DNA from: Platanthera guangdongensis
Lineage: Eukaryota > Streptophyta > Magnoliopsida > Asparagales > Orchidaceae
Assembly (NCBI GenBank): GCA_039583875.1
Contig: CM077150.1
Coordinates: 188,422,375-188,486,374 of the forward strand
Direction of reading: 5' to 3'
Length of the DNA: 64,000 nt
Part shown: positions 53,586 to 64,000 of the stretch, one piece after another
Position numbering within the stretch: position 1 is the first letter of the stretch
How the letters are laid out: each line of letters begins with the position of its first letter
Notes under the pieces: model-generated
Databases searched by the model: none
Seen by the model: only the letters and a program-made list of their open reading frames with translations
What the model was told of the DNA's origin: nothing
Program-made: the position numbers and the translations under genes

Positions 53586-54984
53586 TGAGTCACAGGAGGT
53601 ATCTATAGGCGGCGGAAAATCGGCGACCTAACCCCTACATGCTATGCAAATCCGATGGTTAAGCCACAAATTGGATAATTGAATTAAACATCCCACGCAG
53701 ATAATTTACAGCAAGACAGAATATTTTATTAGGACAAAAGCAAGCTTATGCTTTCCTTTGCGTGGAGGGTCAAAGCGAGAGAGAGCGGCGAATGAACCCT
53801 GCAAATCACAATATTTATCTAATAAATCATCGCAATACAATATACTCAAACAAATATGAGATTCAATCCAATATAAATATGCTGAAATAATAATCCAATA
53901 CAACGAAATCTCACCAAATAGTGGGCTGACCGAGACACTGAAGATTTCCGAGCTGGATGCGTGGAACGGCGATCAAACGTGGAACCGATGGCGGGAAAAT
54001 GAAAGAGGTGGCTTTCCTCGGCGGTGGAGGGTGGAATCGGATCGGAAATGGACAGATCCGGCCACAGATGGACAGATCCGGGCGGGGAAGGGTAGATCGG
54101 ACAGTATGAGATCGAATCCGGGCTGAAAACTCTAGATCAGGGCTGATCTGGGAGGAGGGCTTTGGGTGATGGTTCCACGAGGAAGTGAGATGGCGGCAAA
54201 GGAATTTTAGGGTTCAGATGAGGAGGTTGCAGTAGGGATTAAAGGGGGCTGATGGCGACGACTTAGGGTTATGGGGAGGAGCGGACGATAGGGGGTATTG
54301 GCGGGAGTAACGGCCGAGTGGAGGGGAGAAACATGTGGTCCGTTGGCTGCAAGGGTGTAGGCACTGCAGGCCTGCGGTCTGGGGTGGGGAAACTGGAGCA
54401 GGGTGCTGTTTTGGAAGCCGGCGGCTGCAAGACTGGAGAACCACCTGATATAGAGGGGAAAAAAACTATAGACTTGAGTAGTAAATTTAATTTTTGAATA
54501 GTGCAGTGAAGAGGAATAGGAATTAGAGAGGTGGTTGGATTTTGCGGGGTTGCAGCGGGTGGAGGAAGGGTTTGAGGCTTGGAAAATGGAGGCTAGGGCT
54601 AGGGGGTACCTTGGTGAGGAAGATACAAGCCTTGGAGTCATCACCTACGGTTCCACGGAGTCGGCACCGTGGCTGGATCGCGGGAATCTGGGAGTACAAA
54701 TCTCCAAATTCTGCAATGCCTTAGATCAGCCCCTAAGAGGTCTATTTATAATAAAGAAAAGATTAGGGCACCCCCATCAACGACTATGATTGGTCGGAGG
54801 TGAGGCTATCCAAATACAACAAAATAAATGCAAACATAGTGACATAATATATCAAATCGATTCGCAACGCGAATCTGGACACATCTACGGAGTCTGGTCG
54901 TCGATCCGGGCACGTCATATATGGTAAGTCGCCAAATCAGCCCCAAACGGGCCCAAAACTCGTCCTCGTCTCTGCTCTGCATCA
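53586..54984 (-). repeat. Second GAG-only element, 5' LTR
   Basis: 1399 bp, starts TGATGCAGAGCAGAG on the minus strand. A TATA-like TTATAAATAG lies near 54745. The primer site that should follow on the minus strand (CACTTCGCACAACAAATCC) does not match initiator Met and was not assigned to a tRNA. Confidence 0.88.
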
Positions 54985-54989
54985 TAGAG

Positions 54990-55640
54990 TTTGCTGTGTT
55001 TCCATAAGGAGGCGAGGCCCGGGCTTGCTCCGGGCCTTGCCCAGGCTGGGCACCAGCCCTCCTGGTGCCTGAACCTGTGTCGAGGTTGGTCTGCAGGTCG
55101 GGCCTGCAACTAATATGGGGGCCTTGTAAAGCCCCCTAGGCCTAGCCTGGGCTTAGATCGAGCCCAAACTCAGGCAAGCCCGGGCCAGGAAACTGGGCCC
55201 AGGCTTTATTTGCATTTTGTCGGCCTAACTCTTAATTGAGCCCAACACCACTATTTCTCGAGCTCTGCATATAGGTCTCCATATCGGGAGTAGCAATGGA
55301 TGCCTTCTTTTAAAGTCCATTCCCAAGTCAATCAGGTGAGATCTATTCGTCGCGCGCTTACCCTTGGCCCTCCGAGTGACGGAAAGCCATTAAATATTTG
55401 CAGAACTGAATGTTTGTTTTTTGTTCTTTAATTAATTGCGTGGGTTGGAATTTTCATTGCTCTATTTATTTTGTCGCCGGCACCGACGGTTTTCAATACA
55501 TCTAGATTTGGGTTAGTATGTCATATCTGCATTCCAGCCTAGAGGTCTAGGTTTTGTGCACCACGTATCCTACCCTACATTAGTTTGCTTATCAAGAAAA
55601 GTAGAAATTTTTTTCTGATTTGAAAAATTATCGTTGAGAC
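54990..55640. other. Noncoding stretch with a GC-rich inverted-repeat block
   Basis: 55000-55215 is made of GGGCCTGGGCC-type words and resembles 46990-47100. No gene seen; 55216-55640 shows nothing recognisable. Confidence 0.4.
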
Positions 55641-56500
55641 GATCTCTTCCAATTTCGAGTTTGTGCGGACCAAGTAGTAAGAAGATGTGTATCTCATGAG
55701 GAAGACGCACAAATATTGAAGTATTTCTGACCAGGATAAAATGTCCCTTAATTCCTTTCATGAATGTGAAGTTTTCAATTTATGGGGAATTGACTTTGTC
55801 GTCCTGCTACCTTCCTCTTCTGGAAATCGGTATATTTTGGTAGCGATCGACTATGTGTCTCGGTGGGCGGAAGTGCAATCCCTTCCCACCAATGATGACC
55901 GGGTCATTACCCTTTTTCTTAAAAAATTATTTTTGCATTTTGGAACACTGCGGGAAATTGTTAGTGATAGGATCACGCATTTTTGTAACACTTAATTTTC
56001 AAAAACTCTCCCTAAATACGGTGTTACACACAAGTTATCTACTACCTACCATCCTCAAACAAGTGGTCAAGTAGTAGTAAATAGGGAATTAAAACGAATT
56101 TTATAAAAAACTGTTTTTATGAACCGCAAAGATTAGTCAATTGAATTAGATGCCGCATTGGGAGCCTATCAGACGGCTTACAAGACTGCTATCGGTTGTA
56201 CGTCGTATCGGTTGGTGTATGACAAAACATGTCATTTACCGGTTGAACTTGAGCACAGTGCCTTTTAGACACTTAAATTTCTTAATTTTGATTCTAGTCA
56301 AGCATCCGAGCATCAAAAATTCCAAATCAACGAGCTCGATGAATGACGCTCCAACGCTTATGAAATTAATAAACTGCATGTTGGAGCTAAAATTGTCACA
56401 GAGATTGACGCCCAACTCTCCGCCTTCTACTACGGATCTGGAGAGCGACAGAGAAGAAAGTGGTTCGTAAGCGGCCGGTTACTTTTGCCCCGACAGGTCT
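55640..56500 (+). pseudogene. Tat/Athila-type integrase remnant
   Basis: A short stretch RRCVSHEEDAQILKYF near 55680 is the N-terminal integrase region. After a deletion of the zinc-finger segment the core follows at 55741-55995 (CEVFNLWGIDFVVLLPSSSG, YILVAIDYVSRWAE, FGTLREIVSD). Several frame changes and stops later come the YHPQTSGQ block, [12 protein letters not shown] and [12 protein letters not shown]. The Glu position of the DDE triad is not intact in a continuous frame. The text up to about 56520 (FAPTGLVNRR) may be the pol tail. Confidence 0.75.
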
Positions 56501-56816
56501 GGTGAACAGACGGGTAAACTAGAGAAAAGAGGGGTGTCGCTGGCAGCGGCGAAAAACAAACTGACCCGTCGTGGCGAATGCCTCTCTTGCGGCGGGCTTT
56601 TGGCTTATGTTAGAAAAAAGGTTAAAAGAAGGGGCGCAGGCGCGCAAATACAAAAGAAAAGAGAAAAATAGAAGGGACGTAATGTCCGCACCAACAACTA
56701 GGCAGGTTTCGGGCTAAGTCTATTGTGTTCTGTTCGAGCACCCTCATACCCTATTTATACTTGAGGGTAAGTTGCTTAGATGATTCAAGAATCGACGGGT
56801 AATAAATGTAGGATCT
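56501..56816. other. Possible old LTR, minus orientation
   Basis: On the minus strand AGTATAAATAGGGTATGAGG near 56745 looks like a promoter. The same sequence seems to continue at 57915-57977 and 63771-64000, because GCGCGGAGACGTAGAG occurs both at 57957 and 63811. Limits unknown. Confidence 0.35.
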
Positions 56817-57914
56817 TATGACACCCTTACAGGGGATGAATAAGGGTTTTTTTTAATTTTTAAAGAACTTAAGAAAATATTTTGCAAATAATCAAAAACA
56901 CAAGGACAATTTTTCTTGCAGAATACTTTTAAGAAATTAACACTTAGAAGAATATATATAGAAAAATGAAAATTTTATTTCTCAAAAGTACAAAAAATGA
57001 TTATTTCAATAAATTTTGAAATCAGGGCTATATGAGAAAAAAAAAACTTTTGATGAATTCATCGGTTATTGGAAGGACCGGTCGGCTATAACTTATCTCT
57101 CCCTAGATACAGCCTCTAGCCTCCCGCTAGATCTAACATTGACCTAGTTGCTTCACACAAGGCCGCAAATTCCCCATAAACCGCACAAGGGCGGCCACAA
57201 ATTCCCCATAAACCGCACAAGAGCCTAGTCGCCGCACGCAAGACGGTGAATTCTCTGTCGTTTACAATCACAAAAAAATACAAAAGAATGAAATATAAAT
57301 CTAAAACTCCCTCAAATGAAGAGCTATGTAGGAGATGATGAAGCGTCGTGAAGATCGTCGGAGTTGAAGTACACGAACGGTCTCCTCTTTTGCTCTTGAA
57401 CTTTTAAAGGTGGTTGGGATTTTTTTGGAAACAGAGATGCAAGGCTGAGAGTGCACGAGAATACTTGCTCCAGGAGGTGTGTAACATTGATAGCACGAAG
57501 TTACAGCCTTTTATAGCTTTTGTCGCTATCGCCGACAATAGGTAGCTATCGATGGTGATATCTTCATTTGCTGTCATGTGCCCCACACCGAGGTGTTCGT
57601 GCCGGTTGGAAAGTGAACGTGATTGGGTCGTGGAGATATCGCGATCAATAGCTACTATCGTCTGGTGACACCTCAGAAAATGTGCATCGTGGGGTAACCG
57701 TGCGGGTCATGGTTGACGTCATCATGGCTATCGCTGGTGATAGCTAGGTATCGCCTATAATATCGTGCTTTTCAAATCTTGGCGTGTAATCTTCAGAGCA
57801 CATCCATAGGAGAAATTAAACATGTTATACATGCACACCATAAATAAAATATGATCAAATACATTCGGGATTTGTTATTTTCAAATCAAAGAGTGTGGAA
57901 CGCATGCTCCAACA
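56817..57914 (-). repeat. Sirevirus solo LTR
   Basis: 1098 bp, read on + from TGTAGGATCTTATGAC to CGCATGCTCCAACA, the same ends and layout as the LTR at 23276-24386 but clearly diverged. Flanks ATAAA (56812-56816) and ATCAA (57915-57919) match at four of five bases. Neither a primer site nor a polypurine tract adjoins it, as expected after LTR-LTR recombination. It carries three inverted-repeat clusters of the TATCGC type (57527-57560, 57635-57672, 57727-57765). Confidence 0.8.
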
Positions 57915-57977
57915 ATCAATGCCTCAAAAAATACGGCATTAAATCTGCAGCCACCCGCGCGGAGACGTAGAGTCGGG

Positions 57978-60622
57978 TGTAACAACCTGATTTTAGGTTA
58001 TGATAATAGGAATAATATTAATAAAATTATTAACCTAACCAATTCCCCCCCCCCTATATAATAATCGAGCCAACTCTTTTCCCGCACCCGTCCCAATCCA
58101 GCCAACTGCGTGAAGTCGTCTCCCGCTAGGTCTCTCGATCCCGATTTTTGCCCAAGCCCGTCACCGGCAAGCCGCAAGTCTCGATTTCGCCTCCCACTCC
58201 AGCGCCGACTCCCGATCCCGCCTCATGTGCCTCATGTCGCCGTCGCTCGTGCCTCCTGCTCCTTCTGCCTTGGCCGACAATGCCTCCTCTAGTTCTCTTC
58301 TCTCAGGCCGGCTCTTCCTTCTCTTGTGTTGGCCGGCGAGTTCATCTCTTCTCCAAGAAGCCAGCAACCCCTTCTCCGTATTCTCCTCCTCCTCAATAGG
58401 ACAACAGCCGCCTTCTCTCCCTCCGGCAGCCGCTTTCCCTCATCTGTGGGCTCCGATTTGGCTAGGGTTTTCTTCTTTCTCCTCCTTAACCCCGGATTTG
58501 ACTTTCGTGGGTACGATTCTCCCTCTTTTCCTCATCTATTCAGATTTCTTTGTTTTGCTTTGGGATTTCTTGTCTCCAAATTTTGTACAACTTGTGATTC
58601 ATCAGTTTTCACCTCCTGTTTTGTCTAACTGTGTTGTGTTTTTGGTTCCCGGCATAGCTCCGTGACTCAAGAGATGAAATCTCTCCAAATTAGGGTTTTC
58701 GTAACCCAAGCGCCGTCAAGCCTCCGTTTCCGCGTGGTAGTCTCTTCTCCCCTCTCTTTTGAGGGAGGTAAAATTCTTAGCCCGTTCTTGATCTAATTAT
58801 GTATCGAATCATGTCTATGTTAGTGTGATGTTGTTTGCTATATCGCTTTCATCATTCTTGTACAGGTTCGCTTGAGGAGTGTCAATTTTGCTATCGCCGC
58901 TTACGCGCCGCCGCTAATTTCAGCTTCTTTAAGGCAAGTAGAGATCTCTCTCTCTTGCAAATATTGAATTTTAATTACTTGATATGTTCATTTGATTATA
59001 TGAATTCACCCTTGATTGTTTCCGTTGTTATATGAATTGAAGTATCGAATGTCTAATCCGACAAGTTAATAACTTAGGGTTAATATTTTTGGAATGTCAT
59101 GAGATTGTGATCACATACAATTTTATTTAAATGTTCACTTAGATGAACGAAACCTTCGTCTTATGCATAATTTGAAGTATGATGGATTTTTGAGAATGAT
59201 TAACAAATATCATAATGAGAATTTTTAAGAATTGTATGAATTGTATCATTTGGATTCGCACTTATATGAATTGTATCTCATTTGATGGATGATTAGAAGA
59301 CTTATAGTTCTTGTAAACATGAGCAATAATTATTTTGAATATTAACGGTTAAGATTCTCTGTTATGATTAAATGATTGGTGATTTGTGTCATGCTCGTAT
59401 ATATATACACAGTTTTACTTGGAGGATATTTATGTGTGAAAATTGTTTAATCTAAATAAATATTGGGTGTCCAGGAAAGTTGCGTAGTGTAATCGTATCA
59501 CTCGTAAATACTTGAACCCGCTAAACATATTGCTCACTATCCAGTTTTGTTTGTGTCATCGAATCTTGTGTCAACGAATCTTGTGTTATCGAGTCTGTTG
59601 TCATCGAATCTGCTTTCTTACGTCTGTTCTAAGAATTGATCGAATGTTGCTCCATATCTCAATTTCTCTTTTGATGCATTTATGAACTTTAACCTTGTAC
59701 ATCTGAATCGCTAAATTTGTATCAGGTTTTGATATGTTAGGAATCTCCTAAATCATGAATCCTTAAAATCGTTAATGTTATAAGCAAATCCTTGAACTGT
59801 ATCGTTTAACTGGGCATCTGTCTGTCGCCATGGTCACGGCAAGCAGGATTACTTTTCCGACAAGACTTGCGTGCAGATCTGATCTTAAACCATGTGCGTC
59901 CGCTATAGCACCTACACCCTTCATCGATCACGGCTTAAAACATATTACATGAATAATTTTAGGCTATACTCCGGAGCAGTCTAATAACTAACTTGTTCTG
60001 TTAGCTCTTTTATTTTCGTGTCTCGAATAGTCTTGCTTCATGAAAAACTGGTACACTCTTACATTTTTGCTTTTATTACTGTTTTATATCTTACTTTGCT
60101 CACTCTGTTTATTTTAATGTTCTGAGATTTTTCATTTCTGTTTTGCAATTGCCCAAGCGTTCGTGCAGCGCCGTCAGGTACTCGAGCCAGATCAGCATTA
60201 AGTTTCAGGTTCTATGTTTACATTTCTTTTACTGTCAAATATTTTTTTTATGTAATAATTGCGATCAGACATTTTTTCTGATATCATGGACAACTACTAG
60301 GCTATTTATATATTATATGTACTAAAATTTAGTATTATTTGCATGTCCATTCATCTGAGCATGTCATAACATAAAAACCTGTATCTGAAACTTGTGTTCG
60401 AAATTTTATTAAACATACTTGTGCATTCAAATTTTTCACTATCATGTTCTAAAAACTTCCGCATATAAAAATCAAACTGTTTTATCCAAATTAACTATTT
60501 TAAAACCAACTTCAACATTCTTTGCATCTGCCTTAGCAGTCATGGTTTTCTTTCCGCTCATGCCTGTGGCATCACGGCCCGCCCGAAGCACACTCTGACT
60601 TATATCAAGACGGGTCATGACA
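57978..60622 (+). repeat. Coding-poor element, 5' LTR
   Basis: 2645 bp. A CCTATATAATAATCG TATA-like site lies at 58055, followed by a C-rich leader-like region (58080-58500) that is open in several frames by composition and by the CTCTCTCT and GGTAG words typical of plant leader sequence. No gene supported. Confidence 0.75.
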
Positions 60623-61676
60623 GTTAGTATCAGAGGGAGGTTAGAAAAGTTGAGCATCTATAGATAAAGTATTTTGTAATTATCAAATATTTTGAACTTT
60701 ATTATAAAAATAAATATACATGAATCATTTTTTCACTCACTTGTCATTATCTGTTGTTCGCGGCCAAAACACGCACACACTCACTCATAAGCATGAGTAG
60801 TATGCACACGAATGTTAAGGGTTACGGGCAAACTTAACATTTTTTGTGCATATGAATTTTCACAAGGATATACACCGCTTGCGAATATTATATTGTATGT
60901 GCGGTTTAATATTTTCAAGTGCGCTGCCATTAGAGTCCTAATATGCATGACATGTTAAGTGATATATGCGCTTAACATGGCATGTTTATTCATTCATTTG
61001 CATTCATATCATAAATCATTGCATAAGTGTGAAATCAAGAACAACAATAGTGATTGTACACGCATGAATTTTCTATTTATTTGACATTGCACATGATCTC
61101 GGTATTGCACTTACATGATTATTACCTAAAGTTGTTCAATGAAAATGCGACAATTATTACATAATTTATGTACCTGACAGTAGGAAATGTGTTGTAATCT
61201 CTAATTTCAAGTTCCCGATATTTGTAATTAGTCTTTCCTGTTTTGCGTGTTTGTCAATCTTATCTGGTCAACATGTATCCCTTTTCTAGTTAGCTTCCGA
61301 GTGTCAGTGAGAATTGAGAGTCTTCTTGCTAATTGTTCTGCTGAATTACTTCAGCGTTTTCTTGCGATTGTCCAACTCCAGTTTGACTCGCTTCAGTCGA
61401 TGCTCAATCGTCATTCAGCTTTTTTCCCTGTTGATGTTCTATTTTCGCTTCGTGCGAGATCTTTTCGCTCCCGGATTCTTGTGTTTAGCCGCTCAATTTT
61501 AAGCTAATTGAAGAAATTCTTATGCTCCCTGAAGTCAATCTTTTGTATCTGGCTGAACCCGCTAAGTCTAAAGAGTCCCCCTGTGAACTTGAATCTGACC
61601 TGCGTTGCAAGTATTTGTAACTTTTCTCTTGGTCATAGTAAGTACCCGCAAATTTCTCTTGATTTTGGTATGTCTC

Positions 61677-63765
61677 TGCCAACTCTTTTCCCGCACCTGT
61701 CCCAATCCCGCCAGCTGCGTGAAGTCGTCTCCCGCTAGGTCTCCCGATCCTGATTTTTGCTCTAGCCAGTCTCCCGCAAGCCGCAGGTCCCGATTCCGCC
61801 TCCCGCTCCAGCGCTGACTCCCGATCCCGCCTCCTGTACCTCATGTCGTCGTCGCTTGTGCATCCTGCTCCTTATGCCTTGGCCGACGATGCCTCCTCTA
61901 GTTCTCTTCTCTCAGGTCGACGCTTCCTTCTACTGTGTTGGCTGGCGAGTTTATCTCTTCTCCAAGAAGTCAGCAGCCCCTTCTCTGCATCCTCCTCCTC
62001 CTCAAGAGGTAGGCAGCCGCCTTCTCTCCCTCCGGCAGCCGCTTCCCCTCTTCTGTGGGCTCTGATTTTGCTAGGGTTTTCTTCCTTCTCCTCCTTGAGC
62101 CCGGATTTGACTTCTGTGAGTAAGATTCTCCCTCTTTTTCTCATCTATTCAGATTTCTTTGTTTTGCTTTGAGATTCCTTGTCTCCAAATTTTGTACAAC
62201 TTGTGATTCATGAGTTTTCCCCTCCTGTTTTTGTCTAACCGTGTTGTATTTTTGGTTCCCGGCATGGCTCCGCGACTCAAGAGATGGAATCTCTTCAAAA
62301 CTCTCTCTGAATTAGGGTTTTCGTAACCCAAGCGTCGTCAAGCCTCTGTTTTTGCGTGGTAGTCTCTTTTCTCATCTCTTTTGAGGGAGGTAAATTTCTT
62401 ACCCCGCTCTTGATCTAGTTATGTATCGAATCATTCCTATGTCAGTGTGATGTTGTTTGTTATGTGGCTTTCATCGTTCTTGTACAGGTTCTCTTGAAGA
62501 GTGTCAATTTTGCTAGCGTCGCTTAGCCGCCACCGCTAATTTCAATTTTTTAAGGCAAGTAGAGATCTCTCTCTCTCTTGCAAACATTGAATTTCAATTA
62601 CTTGGTCTGTTCTTATGATTATACGAATTCACACTTGATTGTTTGCGTTGTTATATGAATTGAAGTATCGACTGTCAAACCGACAAGTTAATATCTTAAG
62701 GTTAATATTTTTGAAATGTCATGAGATTGTGATCACAAACAATTTTATTTAAATGTTCACTTAGATGAACGGATCCCTCATCTTATGTATAATATGAAGT
62801 ATGATGGATTTTTGGGAATGATTAACAAATATCATAATGAGAATTTTTAAAAATTGTATGAATTGTATCATTTGGATTCACACTTATATGAATTGTATCT
62901 CATTTGATGGATGATTAGAAGACGTATAGTTCTTGTGAACATGAGCAATAATTATTTTGAATGTTAACGGTTAAGATTCTCTGCTACGATTAAATGATTG
63001 GTGATTTGTGTCATGCTCGTATATATATACACAGTTTTACTTGGAGGATATTTATGTATGAAAATTGTTTAATCTAAATAAATATTGGTTGTCCAGGAAA
63101 GTAGCGTAGTGTAAACGTATCACTCGTAAATACTTGAACCCGTTAAACATATTGCTCATTATAAAGTTTTGTTTGTCATCGAATCTTGTGTCAACGAACC
63201 TTGTGTCATCGAGTATGTTGTCATCAAATATAGTTTCTTAGGTATGTTCTAAGAATTGAGCGAATGTTGATCCGTATCTCAATTCCTCTCCTGATGCGTT
63301 TGTGAACTCTAATCTTGTACATCTGAATCACTAAATTCGTATCAGGTCTTGATATGTTAGGAATCTCATAAATCATGAATCCTTAAAATTGTTAATGTTA
63401 TAAGCCAATACTTGAACTGTAGCGTCTAACTGGGCATCTGTCTGTCGTCATGGTCACGGCAAGCAGGATTACTTTTCCGACAAGACTTGCACGCAGATCT
63501 GATCATAAACAAAGTGTGTCCGCTATAGCACCTACATCCTTCATTGATCACGGCTTATAACATATTACATGAATATTTTTAGGCTATACTTCATAGTAGT
63601 CTAATAACTAACTTGCTCTATTTAGCTCTTTTATTTGTTTGTCTTGAATAGTTTTGCTTCATGAGAAACTGGTACACTCTTATATTTTTTACTTCTCTCA
63701 AATTTTGTGTGGCATCACGGCCCGCCCGAAGCGCACTCTGACTTATGTCGAGACGGGTCGTGACA
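61677..63765 (+). repeat. Coding-poor element, 3' LTR (truncated)
   Basis: Aligns with the 5' LTR from AACTCTTTTCCCGCACC (58072) on. It joins internal sequence directly at that point instead of at TGTAACAACC. It has a second deletion before GTGGCATCACGGCCCG. Confidence 0.75.
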
Positions 63766-63770
63766 TCGGG

Positions 63771-64000
63771 CGGGGGGGAGAAAAGAGACTGAACGTGATT
63801 GCGCGGAGACGTAGAGGCTGATGCTGAAAAGTCGAGTTCGCACGGGCTTCAGGAGTAATGCTTTTACCAGCTTCTTGGCCGGATCTCGAACAACCTTTTG
63901 AGAGGCCACCTGGCCTTATGTCGACCTTCTCGGTGCCCCAGCTACTGTTTGAAGAACGTTGAGGGGCACTTGGATCGAATCCCACTTGAAATTGTCTGTG
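63771..64000. other. Right-edge sequence, unassigned
   Basis: GC-rich start (CGGGGGGGAG), then sequence sharing GCGCGGAGACGTAGAG with 57957-57972. Two overlapping minus-strand frames exist but neither resembles a known protein. Confidence 0.35.

Larger units (their letters stand above)
49183..54984 (-). mobile_element. Second GAG-only LTR element
   Basis: 5802 bp with target duplication TAGAG (49178-49182 and 54985-54989). LTRs at 53586-54984 (5') and 49183-50631 (3') start TGATGC on the minus strand. The 50-bp length difference is explained mostly by a 38-bp tandem duplication in the 3' LTR. The internal region (50632-53585) has a gag-like domain followed by a long same-frame region without protease, RT or integrase, so it is a non-autonomous Ty3/gypsy-type element. 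It is unrelated at DNA level to the element at 5606 but has the same plan. Confidence 0.9.
57978..63765 (+). mobile_element. Coding-poor LTR element with internal deletion
   Basis: 5' LTR 57978-60622 starts TGTAACAACCTG and ends CATGACA, followed by primer site TTAGTATCAGAGG. The 3' LTR copy runs from about 61677 to 63765 and ends GTGACA. TCGGG flanks the element (57973-57977 and 63766-63770). The 3' copy lacks the first 95 bp or so of the LTR and about 480 bp near its end. The internal part (60623-61676) is 1 kb without any pol motif and without a polypurine tract, so a deletion has removed it together with the LTR start. Ty3/gypsy affinity is guessed from the TGTAACA start. Confidence 0.78.

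Noticed and set aside
58110..58665. Ser/Pro/Leu-rich frames in the coding-poor element's LTRs (also 61605-62172)
   Set aside because: Pyrimidine-rich leader-like sequence with several open frames. The two LTR copies do not favour the same frame, and there is no similarity to known proteins.

Overview
The window is repeat-dominated nuclear DNA of a flowering plant. The evidence is the content: Sirevirus-type and Tnt1-like Ty1/copia elements, a Ty3/gypsy chromovirus, a Tat/Athila-type integrase relic, GAG-only LTR elements, MITEs, initiator-tRNA-Met primer sites, and one short run of spliced exons that looks like the 3' end of a host gene. No rRNA or tRNA gene, CRISPR array or organelle sequence was recognised. 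The sequence does not allow a species call.

Positions 1-38382 form one nest of insertions. The base layer is a decayed Tekay/Del-like chromovirus (+ strand). Its left LTR is cut at 2337 by a minus-strand Sirevirus-like element, of which only the 5' LTR (44-2336) and primer site lie in the window. Its reverse transcriptase is split by a 10.2-kb GAG-only element (5606-15784, target duplication CTGTA) that has three LTRs and two internal regions. Its right LTR is split by a Ty1/copia element (18395-36937, GATAC). That element's reverse transcriptase is in turn split by a Sirevirus (23276-33652, minus strand, ACAAC). The Sirevirus has an uninterrupted 1020-codon pol and an ORF on the opposite strand between pol and the 3' LTR.

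Positions 38383-49177 are older, mixed sequence. They hold a 19-bp minisatellite, an hAT-like TCGA-rich MITE, a 111-bp duplication, LTR remnants, three minus-strand exons resembling the C-terminus of TELO2-interacting protein 2 (45172-45728), a MITE with a 104-bp perfect palindrome, and a 1.3-kb foldback array.

Positions 49183-54984 are a second GAG-only element (minus strand, TAGAG). Positions 55640-56500 hold a broken Tat/Athila-type integrase. A Sirevirus solo LTR lies at 56817-57914, and a coding-poor LTR element with TCGGG target duplications at 57978-63765.

Three patterns deserve attention. Inverted repeats of the CTATCGCC / GGCGATAG type occur in both the Sirevirus and the chromovirus LTRs, and also inside Sirevirus gag. 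Two distinct GAG-only families each carry a long proline-rich frame that runs through the polypurine tract into the 3' LTR. The antisense Sirevirus ORF has an apparent spliced leader. Base and difference counts were made by eye.
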